Shown here: in pieces, positions 1-7,679 of the stretch
Layout: every line of letters begins with the position of its first letter
Position numbering within the stretch: the stretch's first letter is position 1
Assembly: GCA_050299835.1 (NCBI GenBank)
Contig: JBNKWP010000011.1
Location: forward strand, 1-64,000
Reading direction: 5' to 3'
DNA from: JAJDOD01 sp050299835
GTDB taxonomy: Bacteria; Pseudomonadota; Alphaproteobacteria; Rhodobacterales; Rhodobacteraceae
DNA: 64,000 nt
Made by a program: the position numbers and the translations under genes
The notes under the pieces: generated by a model
Seen by the model: only the letters and a program-made list of their open reading frames with translations
Database searches by the model: none
Told to the model about the DNA's origin: nothing

Positions 1-1
1 A

Positions 2-295
2 TATATCGAGCCGGAGACGATGTTCCTGGTCGTGGTCTCCGCTCTGTCGATTCTGGTTCTCCTGATCCTGATGGACATCATCGGAACGTATCTGTCTCTG
101 ATGCTGTTCATGCTGTTCTACGTGCGTTTCCTGGGAAAACATACCTGGGGCATGACGATCGGTTTCGTGCTGGGTGCACCGATCTTCGTTTACCTCCTCT
201 TCGAGGTGGCACTCACCAAATACTTGCCGAAAGGTTGGCCGATCTTCGAAAACGGCTTCCTTTGGCTCGACAATTTCCGCTGGGAATACTTCTAA
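2..295 (+). CDS. tctB: TctB family small membrane subunit of a tripartite tricarboxylate transporter (5' end cut by window)
   Basis: The reading frame is open from the window edge, so this is the C-terminal part only (about 97 residues visible). It is almost entirely hydrophobic, with membrane segments around the visible residues 8-40 and 48-68, and ends in an aromatic-rich tail. TctB is the small four-helix partner of TctA in secondary carboxylate importers fed by a periplasmic TctC protein. The call rests mainly on the intact tctA gene starting 13 bases downstream, the usual order being tctC-tctB-tctA. The tctC gene would lie outside the window. Substrate unknown. Confidence 0.8.
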   Translation, partial: YIEPETMFLVVVSALSILVLLILMDIIGTYLSLMLFMLFYVRFLGKHTWGMTIGFVLGAPIFVYLLFEVALTKYLPKGWPIFENGFLWLDNFRWEYF

Positions 296-308
296 GGGGC
301 CCGCAGCT

Positions 309-1826
309 ATGGACGTTATCCTAACATCACTTGGCGGCGGGCTGTTGCAGGCCTTCGAACCGCTGAATTTCTTCATGATTTTCGCCGGGTGTCTGGCGGG
401 GCTGTTCGTGGGGTGCATGCCCGGACTTGGCTCGGTCAATGGGGTTGCGATCCTGCTGCCGGTCACCTTCCTGGTGCCGCCGACTGCGGCGATCATCTTC
501 CTGGCCGCGCTTTATTATGGCGCGATGTACGGGGGTGCGATCAGTTCGATCACGCTGGGTATTCCCGGCGCTTCAACTGCGGTCGCGACCGTTTTCGACG
601 GCCGACCGATGGCCCAGCAGGGAAAGGCGGACAAGGCGCTGATGGCGGCGGCCATCGCGTCCTTCATCGGCGGTACTGTGTCGATCATTCTGTTCACCCT
701 CTTCGCCCCGCCGCTGGCCGCTTTCGCGCTGAAGTTCGGCCCGCAGGAGGAATTCGCCTTGATGCTTCTGGCCTTTGCGACCTTTATCGGGTTGGGCGGC
801 GACGACATTCCGAAGACGATCTTCTCGATCCTTCTGGGGCTCGTCATGGCCGCAGTGGGATTCGACATCATCACCGGTGCCCCGCGTCTGGTCTTTTTCG
901 ACATGGTCGAGTTCCAGCGCGGCATCGGATTCCTTGTCCTTGCCATCGGTATCTACGGTGTGGGCGAGATGCTGTGGACGCTGGAGAGTACCAAGGGCCA
1001 GGTACAGATGCACAAGGTCAAGATAACCTGGGGGCGGTTCAAGGAGAACCTCAAGGAGGTCAAGGTCTATATCAACTCGACCTGGCTGGGCTCGTTCCTG
1101 GGCTTCTTCGTCGGCACGCTTCCTGCGGCGGGTGCAACGCCGGCGGCGCTGATGAGTTATGGTCTGTCCAAGACCTTTTCCAAGGACCCCGAGAGCTACG
1201 GCAAAGGCAATATTTCGGGCGTTGCGGCGCCAGAGGCGGCGAACAATGCCGCCTCCACCGGGTCGATGTTGCCGATGATCACGCTGGGTATTCCAGGTTC
1301 GCCCACCACGGCGATCCTGCTGGGCGGCATGATCATATGGGGGCTGCGTCCGGGACCGCTACTCTTCACTGAAAGCCCCGATTTCGTCTGGGGCCTTATC
1401 GGCTCGATGTATGTGGCCAACGTGGCGACCGTGCTTCTGAACCTTGCGCTGATCCCTGTCTTCATCCGGGTGCTGGCGATGCCGTTCACCCTGCTGACGC
1501 CGGTTATTTTCGTGCTCTGCGTGTTGGGCGTATTCGCCACGACGGACCGGATGTTCGACAATTGGCTGATGCTGATCCTGGGCGTGGCCGGCTACCTGAT
1601 GCGCAAGCTGAACTACCCGGTTGCTCCGGCGGTTCTGGCGATCGTGCTGGGGCCGCTGGCGGAGCGGTCGCTGCGGCAGTCGCTGATCTCCGCGCAAGGC
1701 GATATCACGACCTTCGTCACCCGCCCGATTTCGCTGACCTGCGTTTTGCTGGCCCTGTTGCTGGTGTCGTTCCCGTTGATCCAAAGAGAAGTACGCAAGC
1801 GGCGAAAGGCTGCGGAAGCGAGCTGA
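309..1826 (+). CDS. tctA: TctA family large permease subunit of a tripartite tricarboxylate transporter
   Basis: 505 residues, the usual TctA length, with about 12 hydrophobic segments. The two internally repeated signature regions are visible: a GCMPGLGSVNG loop near residues 35-45 followed by ITLGIPGAS near residue 82, and a second half with AAPEAANNAA and ITLGIPGSPTTAILLGG around residues 305-340. TctA forms the inner-membrane channel that imports carboxylates (citrate, tartrate, aromatic acids in known systems) using an ion gradient. The start at 309 is chosen because upstream in-frame codons lie inside tctB. Transcription probably ends at the hairpin after 1851. Confidence 0.93.
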   Translation: MDVILTSLGGGLLQAFEPLNFFMIFAGCLAGLFVGCMPGLGSVNGVAILLPVTFLVPPTAAIIFLAALYYGAMYGGAISSITLGIPGASTAVATVFDGRPMAQQGKADKALMAAAIASFIGGTVSIILFTLFAPPLAAFALKFGPQEEFALMLLAFATFIGLGGDDIPKTIFSILLGLVMAAVGFDIITGAPRLVFFDMVEFQRGIGFLVLAIGIYGVGEMLWTLESTKGQVQMHKVKITWGRFKENLKEVKVYINSTWLGSFLGFFVGTLPAAGATPAALMSYGLSKTFSKDPESYGKGNISGVAAPEAANNAASTGSMLPMITLGIPGSPTTAILLGGMIIWGLRPGPLLFTESPDFVWGLIGSMYVANVATVLLNLALIPVFIRVLAMPFTLLTPVIFVLCVLGVFATTDRMFDNWLMLILGVAGYLMRKLNYPVAPAVLAIVLGPLAERSLRQSLISAQGDITTFVTRPISLTCVLLALLLVSFPLIQREVRKRRKAAEAS

Positions 1827-1850
1827 CAGAGACCCGAAACCGAAAACAGG

Positions 1851-1877
1851 AGCGCGCTGGAAACGGCGCGCTTTTTT
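1851..1877 (+). terminator. Rho-independent terminator after tctA
   Basis: A 7-bp GC stem (AGCGCGC / GCGCGCT) with an 8-base loop is followed directly by a run of six T, 25 bases after the tctA stop codon. Confidence 0.8.
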
Positions 1878-1891
1878 ACAATATTACTAAT

Positions 1892-1917
1892 CTGTACAGA
1901 GTTTTGTAAACTGTACA
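1892..1917. promoter_or_regulatory. Candidate operator: CTGTACA direct repeat with a TTGTAAACT box
   Basis: Two CTGTACA heptamers (1892-1898 and 1911-1917, 19 bases apart) flank TTGTAAACT (1904-1912). The same nonamer occurs in reverse orientation at 4470-4478, just upstream of the ScfR-type regulator gene. The AT-rich stretch lies about 80 bases before the ketopantoate-reductase-like gene. Its use as a regulator site is inference. Confidence 0.4.
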
Positions 1918-1993
1918 CACAAAAACCCGAATTCCTTGGATCGCTTTGCGCCCCGCAACTAAGTTGCGTTCAGTAAATGGAATCAGGTGCGAT

Positions 1994-3046
1994 ATGACCC
2001 GCAAAATTTTGATCCTCGGAGCCTCTTACGGCTCGCTTCTGGCAACCAAGCTGTTGATGGCTGACCATGATGTGACGCTTGTCTGCCGCAAGGCGACGGC
2101 AGAACTCATTAATCGCGAAGGCACCGAAGTGCGGATCAAGCTGAAGGGGGAGGATCTGCATCGTCGGTTTCGATCCTCAGAGCTCGGTGGAACGCTCGAC
2201 GCGATTGAGCCGGGTGCGGCACGTCCGGAAGCCTACGATCTCGTCGTTCTGGCGATGTCGGAGCCGCAATATGCCGGAGCCGAAGTGCGGGCGCTGCTTT
2301 CGCGCATCGCTTTGGCAAGGGTGCCCTGCCTGTCTTTGATGAACATGCCGCCGATGCCCTACCTCAAGCGCATTCCGGGGTTGGACGCGAACCGGTTGGC
2401 GGCCTGCTTCACATCGCTCGATGGCTGGAAGGAGTTCGAGCCGGGCCTAGTGTCGCTGTGCAGCCCCGATCCGCAGGCGTTCCGTCTGCCAGATACAGGC
2501 GCGAACGTGCTTCATGTCGGTCTCCCGACGAATTTCAAAGCTGCGCCATTTGAGTCTTATGAGCACAACAAAATGCTTCAGGGTCTTGCCGACGATATCG
2601 AGGCGATCCGCGTCGATGGCGGTGAAGTGCCTGTGAAGCTGCGGGTGCATGACTCGCTTTTCGTGCCCTTTGCCAAATGGGCGATGCTGCTGACGGGGAA
2701 CTATCGCTGTGTCATGGCGGGTGGTGTGCGTCCGATCAAAGAGGCGGTCCACGGCGATCTGGAAACCTCGCGTTCGATCTATCGGTCGGTTACCGATCTT
2801 GTGATCAAGCTGGGTGCGACACCCGAAAGCCAGGTGCCGTTCGAGAAATATGCCAAGGCTGCGGAAGGGCTGTTGAAGCCGTCCTCGGCGGCACGGGCCA
2901 TCGAGGCCGGTGCGCAGCAGGTCGAAAGGGTGGACCTTCTGGTGCAATTGATCGCGGATCAGCTTGGCGCGGGTAATCCGGCAGTGGACGCGGTTGTTGC
3001 CACGGTCACTTCGCGTCTCGCCAGCAACCGTCAGGCGGCGGCCTAA
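1994..3046 (+). CDS. Ketopantoate reductase (PanE/ApbA) family NADP-dependent dehydrogenase
   Basis: 350 residues. The N-terminus (RKILILGASYGSLLATKLL) is a Rossmann dinucleotide-binding fold with a variant of the GxGxxG loop, followed by a strand ending VCRK typical of NADP binding. This matches the ketopantoate reductase superfamily, but the protein is longer than true PanE (about 300) and the glycine loop reads GASYGS, so housekeeping pantothenate synthesis is unlikely. The start at 1994 is preferred over 1946 because the fold begins there. The gene is convergent with the ScfR-type regulator (stop codons overlap by four bases) and its promoter carries the shared TTGTAAACT box, so it may be a target of that regulator. 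Substrate unknown. Confidence 0.75.
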   Translation: MTRKILILGASYGSLLATKLLMADHDVTLVCRKATAELINREGTEVRIKLKGEDLHRRFRSSELGGTLDAIEPGAARPEAYDLVVLAMSEPQYAGAEVRALLSRIALARVPCLSLMNMPPMPYLKRIPGLDANRLAACFTSLDGWKEFEPGLVSLCSPDPQAFRLPDTGANVLHVGLPTNFKAAPFESYEHNKMLQGLADDIEAIRVDGGEVPVKLRVHDSLFVPFAKWAMLLTGNYRCVMAGGVRPIKEAVHGDLETSRSIYRSVTDLVIKLGATPESQVPFEKYAKAAEGLLKPSSAARAIEAGAQQVERVDLLVQLIADQLGAGNPAVDAVVATVTSRLASNRQAAA

Positions 3047-4446
3047 CTCTCGTACCGGGTGTTGCCGCGCCGATCCGGACTGATCGGCAATTCAACGAAC
3101 AATGGCTGGTGCGCGCGCTGGGAACAAGCCTGGCGCGGACAGAGATGGCAGTTGATGCCGATGGGGCTGAACAGGTCTTCGGCCTCAAGGTTGAAGGACT
3201 GCGTGTAGCCGATCTCTTCCACGAAACGATACTCGCAGCCCAACGCGAGGGCGAGGCGGCGGTCTTGCGATTCGCGGCTGAAGACCGGGCGGTCAGAGGT
3301 GCGGCTGATAGTGAAAAACCGTTCGCCTTCAGGGAGTTCGACGAACTGGGGCAGGATCACCCCGGGTGTCCGAAACGACGTGTGGATGTTCCAGACGGGG
3401 CACGCACCGCCGAATTCGGCCAGTGTGAAGGTGGTCGAGTTGAAGCGTTTGGTGACGTTCCCGGCCTTGTCGATCCTGAGAAAGAAGAAGGGCACGCCGG
3501 TGGCGTTCGGGCGTTGCAAGGTGGTCAGGCGGTGGCAGACCTGTTCGAAGGACACGCTGAATGCGGCCGCGATCCGGTCCACGTCATACTTGGTGCCACG
3601 GGCCGCGGCGAGGATATCGACATAGGGCATCAGCACCGCGCCGGCGAAATAGTTCGCAAGCTCGACCTGGCAGCGGGCAAGGCCGGTGGGCGAGGTGATC
3701 CCGCTGTCGGAGACCAGGGCGTTCAGGATTGTATCGGCCTCCAGCAGGCAGAGGACATGGGCCAGCTGGAAGGTGCGATTGGGATAGTCGAGCGCTTGAG
3801 ACAGGCTGACTGTCGCCTTGTCGCGATTGAAAATACGGAGCGCCTCGCTCATGTCGTCCGCAGCCTGGATTTCCACGCTGACGCCGTGGCGCTCTGCAAG
3901 CCGGGTCTTGAGCATCGCATAGACATCATCGGGCGCGCAGGGCTGCTCGGCACGAAGCGTCTCGGCGGCGCGCTCCAGTTCCGGGAAATGGTTTTTGTGG
4001 TCGCGGAAAAAGTCGTGGATGATCGTTTCCGGCGAAGACGCAACCAGATCGTCCGGCATCCGCTCGCGACCTTGTTTCAGCATCTTGTCCAGCGTCGTGC
4101 GATGGGTGCGGTAGATCTGCAGGAATTTGTCCACGACGCCAGGGGCGTGGTCGATCGCGGCGCGGAGTTCCTGAAGGTCGGGAATTTCGGTGAAGATTGG
4201 ATCCTGGAGCGTACTGCGCAATTCGGCCAGCACGTTGGAGCTTGGGTCCTGCACCAGTTCGCGCCAGTCGATTGCGTATTTGTCTGAAAGGGCCATCAGC
4301 ATCTGAACCGACAGGCTGCGCTGGTTGTTCTCCAACAGGTTCACATAGGCCGGACTGATGCCAAGAACTTTCGCCATTTCGGCCTGGGTCTGTTTGTTGG
4401 CGCGTCGGAGTTGACGCAGTTGCGGGCCGACAAATGTCTTTTTCAC
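3043..4446 (-). CDS. ScfR/RamB/PrpR-type XRE regulator with degenerate IrrE-like peptidase domain
   Basis: 467 residues, the normal length of short-chain fatty acyl regulators. Residues 8-60 form an XRE helix-turn-helix (QTQAEMAKVLGISPAYVNLLE). Residues about 190-320 resemble the ImmA/IrrE domain, but the zinc motif HExxH is absent (FQLAHVLCLLEA at that place), as expected for a sensor rather than a protease. The C-terminus carries the DUF2083-like part with clustered cysteines (CHLCPRQAC). Known members control acetate, propionate or methylcitrate metabolism by binding acyl-CoA. A TTGTAAACT box in its own upstream region suggests autoregulation (inference). Confidence 0.88.
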   Translation of the reverse strand: MKKTFVGPQLRQLRRANKQTQAEMAKVLGISPAYVNLLENNQRSLSVQMLMALSDKYAIDWRELVQDPSSNVLAELRSTLQDPIFTEIPDLQELRAAIDHAPGVVDKFLQIYRTHRTTLDKMLKQGRERMPDDLVASSPETIIHDFFRDHKNHFPELERAAETLRAEQPCAPDDVYAMLKTRLAERHGVSVEIQAADDMSEALRIFNRDKATVSLSQALDYPNRTFQLAHVLCLLEADTILNALVSDSGITSPTGLARCQVELANYFAGAVLMPYVDILAAARGTKYDVDRIAAAFSVSFEQVCHRLTTLQRPNATGVPFFFLRIDKAGNVTKRFNSTTFTLAEFGGACPVWNIHTSFRTPGVILPQFVELPEGERFFTISRTSDRPVFSRESQDRRLALALGCEYRFVEEIGYTQSFNLEAEDLFSPIGINCHLCPRQACSQRAHQPLFVELPISPDRRGNTRYES

Positions 4447-4469
4447 GCGTCCCCTCCCTCAGATTAACA

Positions 4470-4478
4470 AGTTTACAA
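4470..4478 (-). promoter_or_regulatory. TTGTAAACT box upstream of the ScfR-type regulator
   Basis: On the minus strand the sequence CTTGTAAACTTGTT lies about 25 bases before the regulator start. The core nonamer is identical to the one at 1904-1912 before the neighbouring ketopantoate-reductase-like gene. A shared operator is inferred, not shown. Confidence 0.4.
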
Positions 4479-4691
4479 GATTGATAGCATGAAGCGCACA
4501 CCAAAAACACACAAACCCGGATTCGGGTGCCGGAACCGCCTGCCGCTGCTACTGGAATACCACGTTTAGGTTGTCAGAAAGCAAGGACTTCCCATGGACG
4601 GACACGACCCGCGCGACCTTGCGGTCGATGATTTCTTCGCTGCGCCTATCAGTCTGACCGCCCCCAGGCTGGCCGGTGTCATTGGCCGTGA

Positions 4692-4844
4692 ATTGGTCGC
4701 CAGCGCGAGGAGGTCGAGCTGATTGCCCGCGTGCTGGAAGGTGACCGCGACGGGCCGGACCGGAACGGGGTGGTGGAAGCTGAAATGCGCGATGAGGCGC
4801 TGGCGCTGTGCCACCGCTTCCCGATCTGCGCCGGACAGGATTGA
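4692..4844 (+). pseudogene. glyA: 3' stub resembling serine hydroxymethyltransferase
   Basis: An open stretch of 50 codons bounded upstream by an in-frame stop encodes EEVELIARVLEG, then a Gly/Asp/Asn-rich linker, and ends ALCHRFPICAGQD. That pattern (helix ending in VL-G, acidic linker, then ALCxRFPI at the extreme C-terminus) is what alphaproteobacterial GlyA proteins end with. No start codon with a ribosome site is seen and the rest of the enzyme is missing. It ends 16 bases before the aminotransferase gene, a partner of GlyA in glyoxylate-serine metabolism. I read it as the surviving tail of a deleted glyA; the alignment was done by eye. Confidence 0.45.
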
Positions 4845-4860
4845 GAGGAGGATTACCCCC

Positions 4861-6054
4861 ATGAAAATCGGATATAACGGGCTGGCCGTACCGGGCCCCA
4901 CCAACATGCCGTTCCGCATCCGCCAGGCGATGGATGTGGCGCTGGAAGACCACCGGGCACCGGATTTTCCAGAGTTCACCAAGCCGCTTTTCGCGGACCT
5001 AAAGGACATCTTCAAGACGGAGACGGGTCGGGTTTTCGTCTACCCGTGCTCCGGCACCGGCGGCTGGGAGGCGGCGATTTCCAACACGCTGTCGGAAGGC
5101 GACAAGGTGCTGGCCTCGGTCTTCGGGCAGTTCTCTCTGCTCTGGGTCGATCTGTGTCGGCGCCTCGGACTGGACGTCGATGCCATCGACGTAGAGTGGG
5201 GCAAGGGCGTGCCGCTGGAGGAATATCGCGCGAAGCTGGCGGCCGATAATGGTCATGAAATCAAGGCGGTGCTGGCCACGCATAACGAGACGGCGACTGG
5301 CGTGACCTCGGACATCGCGGGGATCCGGAAGATCCTCGACGAGTTGGGGCATCCCGCGCTTCTCTTCGTGGATGGGGTCAGTTCCGTCGCTTCCATCGAC
5401 TTCCGGATGGACGAATGGGGCGTGGACGTGATCGTCTCGGGATCGCAGAAGGGGTTCATGATGCCGACCGGCCTGGCCGTGATCGGGGTCAGCCAGAAGG
5501 CCATCGACTTGGGCGAGAGCGCCGGGCTGAAGCGGTGCTTTTTCGACTTCCGGGACATGATTGCGACCAATGATCAGGGGTATTTCCCGTACACGCCTGC
5601 GGTCACGCTGCTGCATGGGCTGCGGGCCTCGGTCGATATGCTGAAGGAAGAAGGGCTGGAGAATGTCTTTGCTCGCCATCACCGGCTGGCAGGTGCCGTG
5701 CGGGCTGCCGTGGACGCCTGGGGGCTGACGAATTGCGCAAAGGGGCCGGAGTGGCATTCCGATACGGTGACCGCGATTGTGGTACCGGAGGGCTTCGACG
5801 CCAATGACGTGATCAGGACGGCTTACGACAAATACAACCTGTCGCTGGGCGCGGGCCTCAACAAGGTGGCGGGCAAGGTATTCCGGATCGGGCATCTGGG
5901 ATGGCTGAATGAAATCATGGTGTTGCAGGTGCTGGGCGGGGTAGAGCTTGCGCTGCGCGATGTCGGCATTCCGTTCGAGCCGGGCGTGGGCGTGGGGGCC
6001 GCCGTGCGACATCTGACGGATGCGTCGGCCACGTCGCGAATGGCGGCGGAATGA
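4861..6054 (+). CDS. Class V aminotransferase: serine-glyoxylate / aspartate-glyoxylate aminotransferase type
   Basis: 397 residues. Family motifs are clear: GPTNMPFRIRQAM and HRAP near the N-terminus, SGTGGWEAA around residue 65, HNETATGV near 140, LLFVDGVSS near 165, and the PLP lysine in GSQKGFM (Lys197). These enzymes convert glyoxylate to glycine with serine (serine cycle, SgaA) or aspartate (beta-hydroxyaspartate cycle, BhcA) as donor. None of the other BHA-cycle genes is adjacent, whereas glyA-like and hydroxypyruvate-reductase-like stubs flank it, which favours the serine version. A perfect AGGAGG lies 9 bases before the ATG. The gene itself looks intact although its neighbours are decayed. 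Confidence 0.85.
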   Translation: MKIGYNGLAVPGPTNMPFRIRQAMDVALEDHRAPDFPEFTKPLFADLKDIFKTETGRVFVYPCSGTGGWEAAISNTLSEGDKVLASVFGQFSLLWVDLCRRLGLDVDAIDVEWGKGVPLEEYRAKLAADNGHEIKAVLATHNETATGVTSDIAGIRKILDELGHPALLFVDGVSSVASIDFRMDEWGVDVIVSGSQKGFMMPTGLAVIGVSQKAIDLGESAGLKRCFFDFRDMIATNDQGYFPYTPAVTLLHGLRASVDMLKEEGLENVFARHHRLAGAVRAAVDAWGLTNCAKGPEWHSDTVTAIVVPEGFDANDVIRTAYDKYNLSLGAGLNKVAGKVFRIGHLGWLNEIMVLQVLGGVELALRDVGIPFEPGVGVGAAVRHLTDASATSRMAAE

Positions 6055-6082
6055 AACTGTGGGGCGACGAGTGACGCGTTCC

Positions 6083-6244
6083 ATGACGGGCAAGGTGAAA
6101 ATCGTTGCTGTGGACCGGCCCAACGTCATCGTGACGCCGCACACAGCCTGGGCGAGCGACGAAGCCATGCAGACGCTTTGGGATCAAGTCGTTGATCATC
6201 TTGAGAATTTCCAGCGCGGTGACCCCTCGAACCGGGTGGTCTGA
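6083..6244 (+). pseudogene. 3' stub of a D-2-hydroxyacid dehydrogenase (hydroxypyruvate reductase type)
   Basis: Only about 53 codons. The segment RPNVIVTPHTAWASDEAMQ followed by a helix ending HLENFQRGDPSNRVV is the C-terminal hallmark of the D-2-hydroxyacid dehydrogenase family, including the conserved histidine of TPHTAW. The catalytic and NAD-binding domains are absent, so the product cannot be active. The stub starts soon after the aminotransferase stop and ends before a terminator hairpin. Hydroxypyruvate reductase acts directly after serine-glyoxylate aminotransferase, so this is probably the tail of a former operon partner. Confidence 0.75.
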
Positions 6245-6262
6245 CGCCAGGTCAAAAAAGAT

Positions 6263-6293
6263 AAGGCGCGGCGTGGACCTTCGTCGCGCCTTT
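6263..6293 (+). terminator. Hairpin terminator after the dehydrogenase stub
   Basis: AAGGCGCG (6263-6270) pairs with CGCGCCTT (6285-6292) around a 14-base loop, followed by only a short T run. It probably served the ancestral operon. Confidence 0.5.
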
Positions 6294-6343
6294 CTGCATG
6301 CTGCCGTCGGACAAACGACCCCTTGCAGAATGAGGGCCTAGAC

Positions 6344-7180
6344 ATGGCAAACCCCTGTATAATTTGCGTCGCGATCACCGGATCGGTGCCGCGCAAATCC
6401 GACAACCCTGCTGTTCCGATCTCGATTTCCGAACAGGTCGAAAGCACCCATGAGGCCTTTGAGGCGGGGGCGAGCATCATGCACGCCCATGTGCGGAACG
6501 CCGATGAGACGACCACGAGTGATCCGGATAAGTTCGCGGAACTGAAGGAAAAAATCGAAAAGCACTGTCCGGGGATGATCGTGCAACTTTCGACCGGGGG
6601 CCGTTCGGGGGCGGGGCAGGAGCGGGGCGGGATGCTGCCGCTTGCGCCCGACATGGCCTCGCTTTCGGTGGGGTCGAACAACTTCCCGACGCGTGTTTAC
6701 GAGAACCCGCCCGATCTGGTGGCTTGGCTCGCCTCCGAGATGCTGAAATACGACGTGAAACCGGAAATCGAGGCCTTCGATCTGAGCCATATCTTCCAGG
6801 CGAAGAAGATGGCGGATGCGGGCGAACTGGCGGGGACGCCTTACGTGCAGTTCGTCATGGGCGTGAAGAATGCCATGCCGGTGGATCGGGAAGTCTTTGA
6901 TTTCTATATAAAAACCGTCCATCGCCTGTTCGGGGAGGATGCGCCGTGGTGTGCCGCCGGGATCGGGCGCAACCAGATCGTGGTCAACGAATGGGCGATT
7001 GCGGCGGGTGGTCATGTGCGGACCGGGCTGGAAGACAATGTCCGGATTGATCGCGATACGCTTGCGCCATCGAACGCGGCCTTGGTGAAAAGGGCGGTGG
7101 AGCTTTGCGAAAAATACGAACGTCCGGTGGCGACGTGGCAAGAGGCCCGGTCGATGCTGGGGCTGCGCGAGGTGGCCTGA
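6344..7180 (+). CDS. Beta-keto acid cleavage enzyme (BKACE, DUF849 family)
   Basis: 278 residues. Family features are visible: AITGSVPRKSDNPAVPIS at the N-terminus, the metal-binding pair IMHAHVR near residues 45-51, STGG near residue 84, and a C-terminal RTGLEDN loop. BKACE enzymes are zinc-dependent and condense a beta-keto acid with acetyl-CoA, giving acetoacetate plus a new acyl-CoA; known substrates include 3-keto-5-aminohexanoate, beta-ketoglutarate and dehydrocarnitine. The substrate cannot be read from the sequence. The ATG at 6344 is chosen because the conserved N-terminus starts there. No CoA-transferase partner is adjacent, so it probably works with distant genes. Confidence 0.9.
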   Translation: MANPCIICVAITGSVPRKSDNPAVPISISEQVESTHEAFEAGASIMHAHVRNADETTTSDPDKFAELKEKIEKHCPGMIVQLSTGGRSGAGQERGGMLPLAPDMASLSVGSNNFPTRVYENPPDLVAWLASEMLKYDVKPEIEAFDLSHIFQAKKMADAGELAGTPYVQFVMGVKNAMPVDREVFDFYIKTVHRLFGEDAPWCAAGIGRNQIVVNEWAIAAGGHVRTGLEDNVRIDRDTLAPSNAALVKRAVELCEKYERPVATWQEARSMLGLREVA

Positions 7181-7634
7181 GGCCGCTTGCGCCACGGACC
7201 GTTGAGACTGGTCACCGAAAGGTAGCGTGTACGTTCGGCGTTTCGCAGTTCCGTGACGTTTTGTACGTGTTTCGGACAAGGCGAATACCGTTTTGTACGT
7301 CCGACCGTTCGGTGGGATTGACGAGGCGTTAACGCGGACCTTGGGGGCGGATCGCGCTCCGTGACGCGGATCTGAACGTTTTGGCGACGTGCGATGGACG
7401 ACCTGTTAACCGAAAATCAAGGTTAATGCCCGGCGTCCCCCTGACATTTGAGTACCACCGAGTCGGTTAAGGGGAGGTGAAATCCGGAGGTCGGGAGGGA
7501 TGAGTTCGGCCATGTGGCTGGGCCACCCGCCCCGGCCCGATTTCGCCGAAACCAGCGTCACCCCATCCGAGCCCCGGGAGCGGCGAGACGCGAAACCGAG
7601 TTTGTGAGGCTGTCGGGGACAGGCACGAGGTTCC
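7181..7634. other. Gene-free stretch between BKACE and the minus-strand gabD operon
   Basis: No open frame here looks like a protein. The left part holds TACGT-centred repeats described separately. The right part has purine-rich and GC-rich stretches with no recognisable gene trace. Some of it may be decayed coding sequence, but I could not identify any family. Confidence 0.5.
7257..7300. repeat. Direct repeat CGTTTTGTACGT, 32-base period
   Basis: CGTTTTGTACGT occurs at 7257-7268 and again at 7289-7300, exactly 32 bases apart (about three helical turns), each followed within a few bases by CGGAC or CCGAC. A related GTGTACGTTCGG sits about 30 bases before the first copy. Such phasing suits a regulator binding one DNA face, but no adjacent plus-strand gene is obvious. 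Confidence 0.45.
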
Positions 7635-7661
7635 GCTCCCTCCGATCATTTCGGAGGGAGC
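7635..7661 (-). terminator. Strong hairpin downstream of gabD
   Basis: GCTCCCTCCGA and TCGGAGGGAGC form a perfect 11-bp stem with a five-base loop, starting about 20 bases past the gabD stop on the minus strand. There is no clear U tract, so it may act as an RNA 3'-end stabiliser as much as a terminator. Confidence 0.6.
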
Positions 7662-7679
7662 AGGGAACGCAAGACCCGC

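Noticed and set aside
4861..6054. Beta-hydroxyaspartate cycle gene bhcA
   Set aside because: Sequence motifs would allow it, but bhcB, bhcC and bhcD are not adjacent and the flanking stubs point to the serine route; left open in the entry.
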